Assembly (NCBI GenBank): GCA_937954195.1
Contig: CALFYR010000662.1
Coordinates: 1-11,408, forward strand
DNA: 11,408 bases
Direction: 5' to 3'
Source: an uncultured Dehalococcoidia bacterium
GTDB lineage: Bacteria > Chloroflexota > Dehalococcoidia > Tepidiformales > Tepidiformaceae
How positions within the stretch are numbered: the stretch's first letter is position 1; each line of letters opens with the position of its first letter. Both the position numbers and the translations under genes were made by a program. Under the pieces are notes generated by a model. It did not search any database and was not told the DNA's origin. It was given only the letters and a program-made list of their open reading frames with translations. Positions 7,704 to 11,408 of this stretch are shown here, one piece after another.

Positions 7704-8533
7704 GCACGATGCACATCCGGAGCTGGCCGTGGGGGGAGCTGAATGTGGTGGCCGGCATCTGGCTCGGCGCGTTCGCGTATATCGTGCCGCTGCTGCTGAT
7801 TGGGCCGACGGCGCGGGCGCTTGGCGCCGAACCCGACTTTAGCGATATCGGGGATGCGTTCGAGAAGGCCGCTTCTGTTGCCCGATATGGCGATGATGTC
7901 CTGGCGGCCGCGGCCGCGAACGCGCCGCGACCCGAGCCGCCGCGCCTGCTCGGAGACCCGGTCGCCGCGCGGGTGGCGTGGGTGTACGGCATGGCCTCGG
8001 CCGCGTTGTTCGCGACGATTGCCGTGGTCGCCACGCGGCAGCGGTTCGGCGCGTTCGTCGCGCGGACGGGCCTCAGCCGCGACCGGCTCGACTTTGATCG
8101 CCTTTGGTTGCCGGCGGGGGCAGTCGCGGTGATGTATTTGCTGGTCGGCGGGTACACGCAGCTGGTGGACGCTCTCGGCTGGGAGACGCTGGTACCGGCC
8201 GGGAGCAGCCTGGACACGACGCTCCGGGACCCGCTCGCGCTCGCGCTCTATGGGGTAACGACGGTGGTGTTCGCGCCGGTGGGGGAGGAGTTTTTCTACC
8301 GGGGGCTCACGTTCTCGGGGCTTGCCCGCTGGGGCTTCGTCCCGGCGGCCTTCGTTTCGAGCGCGATTTTCGCGATTTCGCACTTCGATGCTGGGTCGCT
8401 TATCCCATTCACGGCGCTGGGGATGGTGATGGCGTGGCTGTACTGGCGCACCGGATCGTTGTGGGATTCGATCGTGTTCCACTGCCTGTTCAACTCACTC
8501 ACGTTCATACTGCTGGTGGCGAGGATTAGCTGA
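7700..8533 (+). CDS. CPBP-family intramembrane metalloprotease, second of tandem pair
   Basis: A 277-residue paralogue of the preceding protein. It keeps the catalytic motifs: GEEFFYR (Glu196, Glu197, Arg201), FAISH with His228, and FHCLFN with His261 and Asn265. Both proteins share a distinctive segment between the first and second membrane helices (DIGDAFEKA here, DVGDAFEKA in the first, followed by Y.D..LAAAA), so this is a tandem duplication with substantial divergence rather than two unrelated acquisitions. GTG 7700 overlaps the previous stop (GTGA); ATG 7709 is an alternative three codons later. The stop immediately abuts the trpA ATG. Its place inside the trp operon implies shared transcription, not a shared reaction. 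Confidence 0.86.
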   Translation: MSTMHIRSWPWGELNVVAGIWLGAFAYIVPLLLIGPTARALGAEPDFSDIGDAFEKAASVARYGDDVLAAAAANAPRPEPPRLLGDPVAARVAWVYGMASAALFATIAVVATRQRFGAFVARTGLSRDRLDFDRLWLPAGAVAVMYLLVGGYTQLVDALGWETLVPAGSSLDTTLRDPLALALYGVTTVVFAPVGEEFFYRGLTFSGLARWGFVPAAFVSSAIFAISHFDAGSLIPFTALGMVMAWLYWRTGSLWDSIVFHCLFNSLTFILLVARIS

Positions 8534-9325
8534 ATGTCGAAACGACTACGAGACCTGTTCGCAAGCGCACACGCCGAAGGGCGCAAGCTGTTCGTCCCGT
8601 ATGTGACGGCGGGGTATCCGCGGCCCGAGGACACGGTGCCGATCCTGCTGGCGATGGAGGAGGGTGGCGCCGACGCGATCGAGATTGGGGTGCCGTTCAC
8701 CGACCCGCTGGCCGATGGCGCGACGATCCAGCACGCGAACCAGGTGGCGCTCGAACAGGGGGTGACGCTGGGCAAGTGCTTTGACTACGTCCGTGAGGCG
8801 CGGGCGCAAGGGCTGAAGGCGCCGGTTCTGTTCATGGGGTACTACAACCCGATCCTCGCCCGGGGGGAAGCGCGCGCGTGCGCGGAAGCCGCCGCCGCCG
8901 GCGCCGATGGGTGGATCGTGGTGGATCTGCCGCCAGAGGAAGCCGGTTCGTTCCTGGCGGAGTGCAAGAAGGCGGACATGAGCTTTGTGCCACTCATTGC
9001 TCCGACGACGCGTGATGAGCGCATCGGGACCATCGCGAGGGTAGCGGATGCCTTCATCTATTGCGTGAGCATGACGGGAACGACCGGCGGGGCCCAGGTA
9101 AACCAGGACGACCTGCCGGTGTTCATCGAGCGCATCCGGGCGCATACGGATACGCCGCTCGGTGTGGGGTTCGGGATCAACACGCGGGCGCAGGCGGATG
9201 CGGTCCGGAAGGTGGCCGATGCGGCTATCGTTGGCAGTGCTATAATCGCCACCATTGACGCCGCGGAGGAGAACCACCGCGCGCAGAGCGTCAGGGAGTA
9301 CGTGGAGAATGTCTCCGGCCGGTAG
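8534..9325 (+). CDS. trpA: Tryptophan synthase alpha chain
   Basis: A 263-residue TIM-barrel subunit that cleaves indole-3-glycerol phosphate and passes indole to TrpB. The catalytic acids are Glu50 in EIGVPF and Asp61 in DPLADG, matching Glu49 and Asp60 of the enteric enzyme. Other landmarks are GYYNPIL, the DLPPEE loop, CVSMTGTTGG (loop 6 region), LGVGFGI and AIVGSAII. Length is normal. ATG 8534 directly follows the protease stop and has GAGGA (8521-8525) eight bases upstream. Its last 90 bases contain a consensus-like extended -10 promoter and probably the start of a leader peptide. Separation from trpB by 1.66 kb is unusual because the two subunits form a complex. Confidence 0.95.
   Translation: MSKRLRDLFASAHAEGRKLFVPYVTAGYPRPEDTVPILLAMEEGGADAIEIGVPFTDPLADGATIQHANQVALEQGVTLGKCFDYVREARAQGLKAPVLFMGYYNPILARGEARACAEAAAAGADGWIVVDLPPEEAGSFLAECKKADMSFVPLIAPTTRDERIGTIARVADAFIYCVSMTGTTGGAQVNQDDLPVFIERIRAHTDTPLGVGFGINTRAQADAVRKVADAAIVGSAIIATIDAAEENHRAQSVREYVENVSGR
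9238..9246 (+). promoter_or_regulatory. Extended -10 promoter inside trpA, probably for the aroH-aroF unit
   Basis: TGCTATAAT is a perfect extended -10 element (TGnTATAAT) in otherwise GC-rich coding sequence. It encodes part of AIVGSAII using a rare ATA codon, which suggests the bases are constrained by more than the protein. No good -35 hexamer is seen at 16-18 bases, which extended -10 promoters can lack. Transcription would begin near 9253, about 56 bases before the candidate leader ORF and 245 before aroH. Direct sequence observation; promoter activity is inferred. Confidence 0.55.
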
Positions 9326-9446
9326 TGGACAGGTGAATGCGGCCCACACGTGGGAAAACGAGCGCCGATGGGCGTGGCGTTGGCCCCTCGTGGGCCGCGC
9401 TTATGGGTGTCCACCGGCCGGGACCTTTGGGCTCCCGGTTCGCTAA
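9309..9446 (+). CDS. Candidate Trp-rich leader peptide upstream of aroH
   Basis: A 45-codon ORF (37 codons from the alternative GTG 9333) ending at TAA 9444-9446, 51 bases before aroH. It contains four TGG codons at 9351, 9369, 9375 and 9381, the last three in alternate codons (RRWAWRWP), plus one Tyr and one Phe codon downstream. ATG 9309 has AGGGAG (9293-9298) ten bases upstream and overlaps the trpA end by 17 bases. Leader peptides of this kind let ribosome stalling at Trp codons control biosynthetic genes. TGG is not rare in GC-rich DNA, so enrichment alone is not proof. The promoter upstream, RNA stems around it, and a DAHP synthase operon downstream make regulation plausible. Confidence 0.5.
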   Translation: MSPAGSGQVNAAHTWENERRWAWRWPLVGRAYGCPPAGTFGLPVR

Positions 9447-9473
9447 GGGCACAACACCAAACCCTAACGAACC
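9339..9473 (+). promoter_or_regulatory. Putative attenuator-like leader RNA structure before aroH
   Basis: Three stems can be drawn. GCGGCCCAC (9339-9347) pairs perfectly with GTGGGCCGC (9390-9398), enclosing all four Trp codons; a local GGCCC/GGGCC hairpin (9382-9396) competes with its 3' arm. CCGGGA (9418-9423) pairs with TCCCGG (9433-9438). GGTTCG plus a TA and a GGG (9437-9449) pair with CCC, TA and CGAACC (9462-9473), sharing two bases with the previous stem and including the leader stop codon. No T-run follows any stem, so an intrinsic terminator is not evident; control could be translational or Rho-dependent. The aroH Shine-Dalgarno (GGAGGAGG, 9480-9487) is not obviously sequestered. 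Confidence 0.4.
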
Positions 9474-9497
9474 CCCGCTGGAGGAGGACCTGCGCGT

Positions 9498-9881
9498 ATG
9501 CCGGTTCGCGGCGTCCGTGGTGCTACAACTGTCACCCGGAACCAGAAGGAAGAGATCCTCGAAGTCACGAAGGAACTTTTGAGCACGATGCTCGAAGTGA
9601 ACGGGATAGACACCGAGGACATCGCTTCCGCCTGGCTGACCACAACGCCCGACCTGTACGCGGAGTTCCCGGCAGTTGCCGCCCGCCACATTGGCTGGAC
9701 GCAGGTGCCACTCATGCAAAGCCACGAGATGTCGGTACCCGGCATGCTCCCGCTGTGCATCCGAGTCCTTCTCCACTGGAATACGGAGAAGACCCAGAGT
9801 GAAATCCGCCATGTGTACCTGCGAGAGGCAGCCCGCCTCCGCCCCGACCTCAGTACGAGTACACACTCGACAGCGCGCTAG
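9498..9881 (+). CDS. aroH: Chorismate mutase, AroH class
   Basis: A 127-residue monofunctional chorismate mutase of the Bacillus AroH fold, converting chorismate to prephenate for Phe and Tyr synthesis. It has the same length as the Bacillus subtilis enzyme and the same signatures: [10 protein letters not shown] at the start with Arg7, HEM with Glu77, CIRV with Arg89, and IRHVYL with Tyr107, matching Arg7, Glu78, Arg90 and Tyr108 there. ARLRPDLS closes the conserved part. ATG 9498 follows a near-perfect GGAGGAGG (9480-9487) ten bases upstream. It is the first gene after the leader region, followed after 16 bases by DAHP synthase, so a small aromatic entry/branch unit is formed. Confidence 0.95.
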   Translation: MPVRGVRGATTVTRNQKEEILEVTKELLSTMLEVNGIDTEDIASAWLTTTPDLYAEFPAVAARHIGWTQVPLMQSHEMSVPGMLPLCIRVLLHWNTEKTQSEIRHVYLREAARLRPDLSTSTHSTAR

Positions 9882-9897
9882 TGGAGATTCAGAACCT

Positions 9898-10941
9898 GTG
9901 ATCATTGTAGTTTCGCCGGAGGCCACTCCGGATGACATTGACGTTATCGTCGCCCGAGTCGAAGAGACCGGGCGGCAGGCCCACCTTTCCGTCGGCACCG
10001 AACGCGCCATCATCGGCGTGATTGGGCCGGACGACCCGGCGCTGCAGGACGCGTTCGAAAGCCTGCCGCACGTCGAATCCGTCCATCGCGTTACCAAGCC
10101 GTACAAGCTGGTGAGCCGCGAGTTCCATCCCAGCAACACCGTCGTGGACGTCGGACGCGGGGTGACCGTTGGGGGAACGGAGCTGGCGGTAATGGCCGGC
10201 CCGTGTTCGATCGAAAACGAAGAGCACATCTTCGAATCGGCGAGGGCCGTGAAGGCTGCCGGCGCGAACATGCTGCGGGGCGGGGCGTACAAGCCGCGAA
10301 GTTCGCCCTACGCGTTCCGCGGGCTCGGCGAAGTGGGACTTGAGTACCTTGCGGCGGCCGGCCGCGAGATGAACCTGCCGGTCATCACGGAACTGATGAC
10401 CGTGCGAGACATCGACTCGGTTGCCCGCTACGCCGACGTCATCCAGATTGGCGCGCGAAACATGCAGAACTTCATCCTGCTGGATGAGGTTGGGAAGACG
10501 AAGAAGCCGGTGATGCTGAAGCGCGCGCTGAGCGGGACCATTGAGGAGTGGCTGCTGGCAGCCGAGTACATCATGGCGCAGGGCAATCCGCACGTGATCC
10601 TCTGCGAGCGCGGCATCCGGACGTTCGAGACGGCATACCGCAACACGTTCGATGTGAACGCCATCCCGCTCGTAAAGGAGCTGAGCCACCTGCCGATCAT
10701 CGCCGACCCGAGCCATGGGACCGGGAAGCTCAACCTGGTGACGCCGGTGGCGATGGCGGGTATCGCCGCGGGGGCCGATGGGCTGATGATCGAGGTTCAT
10801 AACAATCCGGAGCACGCGCTCTCCGATGGAGCTCAGTCGTTGACATATGAACGCTTCACTTCGATGATGCGGTCAGTCGCCGGTATCGCTTCCGCGGTCG
10901 AGCGGACGCTCCCAGGGGTCTGGGCGTCTGCAGCGGTCTGA
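9898..10941 (+). CDS. aroF: 3-deoxy-7-phosphoheptulonate (DAHP) synthase, type I-beta with regulatory N-domain
   Basis: A 347-residue DAHP synthase that condenses PEP and erythrose 4-phosphate, the entry step of the shikimate pathway. Residues 1-66 form a ferredoxin-like (ACT-like) domain as in the Thermotoga enzyme, where it mediates Tyr/Phe inhibition. The barrel follows KPYKLVSREFHP (67-78). Metal ligands are Cys103 (GPCS), His273 (DPSHG), Glu299 (IEVH) and Asp310 (LSDG), each one residue later than in Thermotoga. RGGAYKPRSSPY, QIGARNMQNF and CERGIRTFE are the substrate-site signatures. GTG 9898 gives the standard N-terminus; GGAG (9883-9886) lies 11 bases upstream. It is probably co-transcribed with aroH. 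The symbol aroF is used loosely for the family. Confidence 0.93.
   Translation: MIIVVSPEATPDDIDVIVARVEETGRQAHLSVGTERAIIGVIGPDDPALQDAFESLPHVESVHRVTKPYKLVSREFHPSNTVVDVGRGVTVGGTELAVMAGPCSIENEEHIFESARAVKAAGANMLRGGAYKPRSSPYAFRGLGEVGLEYLAAAGREMNLPVITELMTVRDIDSVARYADVIQIGARNMQNFILLDEVGKTKKPVMLKRALSGTIEEWLLAAEYIMAQGNPHVILCERGIRTFETAYRNTFDVNAIPLVKELSHLPIIADPSHGTGKLNLVTPVAMAGIAAGADGLMIEVHNNPEHALSDGAQSLTYERFTSMMRSVAGIASAVERTLPGVWASAAV
10840..10868 (+). promoter_or_regulatory. Possible sigma70-type promoter for scpA inside the DAHP synthase gene
   Basis: TTGACA (10840-10845), a perfect -35 hexamer, is followed after exactly 17 bases by GATGAT (10863-10868), which matches four of six -10 positions. The start would be near 10875, about 130 bases before the scpA ATG. 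The local codons (TTG ACA TAT) are less GC-rich than the neighbourhood. This would let scpA, a chromosome-maintenance gene, be expressed apart from the aromatic genes. Inference from matches only. Confidence 0.3.
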
Positions 10942-11008
10942 TACGGGCGAGGGTCGTAAGACCGTTGCGGGAACGCCTCTGCGGGGGGGCGGCGGCCCGT
11001 CGGGAGCT

Positions 11009-11408
11009 ATGGCTGAGATATCCCTTCCCGTATTCCAGGGTCCCCTGGATCTTCTTCTCCACCTCATCGAGCGAGACGACCTTGATATCACGGCCGTCTC
11101 GCTCGTTGCCGTTACGGACCAATACCTGACGGCGATACGGACAAGCGAGGGCTTCGAACCCGGGGCCCTCGCGGAGTTCGTCGCGGTCGGTGCGAAGCTC
11201 ATCTACCTGAAATCGAAGGCGCTGCTCCCGCGGCCACCGCAGGAAGATGGCGGCGACTTCGAAGATGACGACGTTGGGCGGGAGCTGGTCGACCTTTTGC
11301 GGGAGTACAAGCGGTTCGCCGAGGTGGCGATGGTGCTCGAAGAGCGGCAGGAGGTTGGGATGCGGATTTACACCCGCCTGGCGCCACCGCCGCCAGTGCC
11401 AGAAGGCG
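11009..11408 (+). CDS. scpA: Segregation and condensation protein A, N-terminal part (partial)
   Basis: The first 133 codons of a gene running off the window. VFQGPLDLLLHLIERDDLDI (residues 7-26) is the hallmark N-terminus of ScpA (kleisin subunit of the bacterial SMC condensin), which binds the SMC neck, followed by VTDQYL, a helix with AEFVAVGAKLIYLKSKALLP, and the ELVDLLREYKRF helix after an acidic stretch (EDGGDFEDDD). ScpA works with SMC and ScpB in chromosome compaction and segregation. ATG 11009 is the first plausible start; GGGAG (11002-11006) is only two bases from it, closer than usual. The 67-base gap upstream holds a small GGTC-GTAA-GACC hairpin (10952-10963) with a GNRA-type loop but no terminator T-run. 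Functionally unrelated to the preceding genes. Confidence 0.92.
   Translation, partial: MAEISLPVFQGPLDLLLHLIERDDLDITAVSLVAVTDQYLTAIRTSEGFEPGALAEFVAVGAKLIYLKSKALLPRPPQEDGGDFEDDDVGRELVDLLREYKRFAEVAMVLEERQEVGMRIYTRLAPPPPVPEG

Noticed and set aside
9480..9487. Aro leader as a riboswitch that hides the aroH Shine-Dalgarno
   Set aside because: Only 4-base complements to GGAGGAGG are visible upstream, too weak to claim sequestration, and no known aptamer core was recognised.
9520..9580. [14 protein letters not shown] string in another frame, resembling a dispersed repeat
   Set aside because: This is the real aroH coding sequence with conserved residues in the correct frame; the resemblance is chance.
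10952..10963. Hairpin between aroF and scpA as a terminator
   Set aside because: Only a 4-bp stem with a GNRA-type loop and no T-run.
1..11408. CRISPR arrays, tRNA or rRNA genes, transposase genes
   Set aside because: None seen: no regularly spaced repeats with unique spacers, no tRNA-like cloverleaf noticed by eye, no transposase motifs in any plausible frame.

Overview
The window is a dense, one-strand, GC-rich stretch (roughly two-thirds G+C by eye) carrying most of a tryptophan operon, then two shikimate-pathway genes and the start of a chromosome-condensation gene. All supported genes are on the + strand. Starts are mixed ATG/GTG/TTG, with one probable CTG, and many junctions are 4-base start/stop overlaps. 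The proteins and the palindromic and heptad repeats suggest a bacterium, perhaps of the Chloroflexota, but no marker here settles the phylum.

Layout: the 3' end of trpE (1-153); a four-gene block not normally found in trp operons (158-2398: a degenerate Nudix protein, a degenerate Nudix fused to a carboxymuconolactone decarboxylase-like domain, a HAD phosphatase, a 109-residue orphan); trpG, trpD, trpC, trpF, trpB (2395-6873); two tandem paralogous CPBP-family membrane proteases (6870-8533); trpA (8534-9325); a leader region with a candidate Trp-rich leader peptide (9309-9446); aroH-type chorismate mutase; a type I-beta DAHP synthase with an N-terminal regulatory domain; and the first 133 codons of scpA.

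TrpE+TrpG make anthranilate from chorismate, and TrpD, TrpF, TrpC and TrpB/TrpA carry it to tryptophan. DAHP synthase feeds the shikimate pathway that supplies chorismate, and chorismate mutase diverts chorismate to Phe/Tyr. Subunit pairs usually adjacent are split: TrpE from TrpG by four genes, TrpB from TrpA by two protease genes.

The best candidates for something undescribed are: (1) an apparent second transcription unit, with a perfect extended -10 promoter inside trpA, a short ORF with four Trp codons (three in alternate positions), stable and partly competing RNA stems, then aroH-aroF, which together look like a Trp-sensing leader; (2) a pair of pseudo-Nudix proteins, one fused to a CMD domain, inside the operon; (3) a tandem CPBP pair, the first probably starting at CTG; and (4) short repeat elements at the trpG/trpD and trpC/trpF junctions, the latter translated as a 31-residue tail on TrpC.
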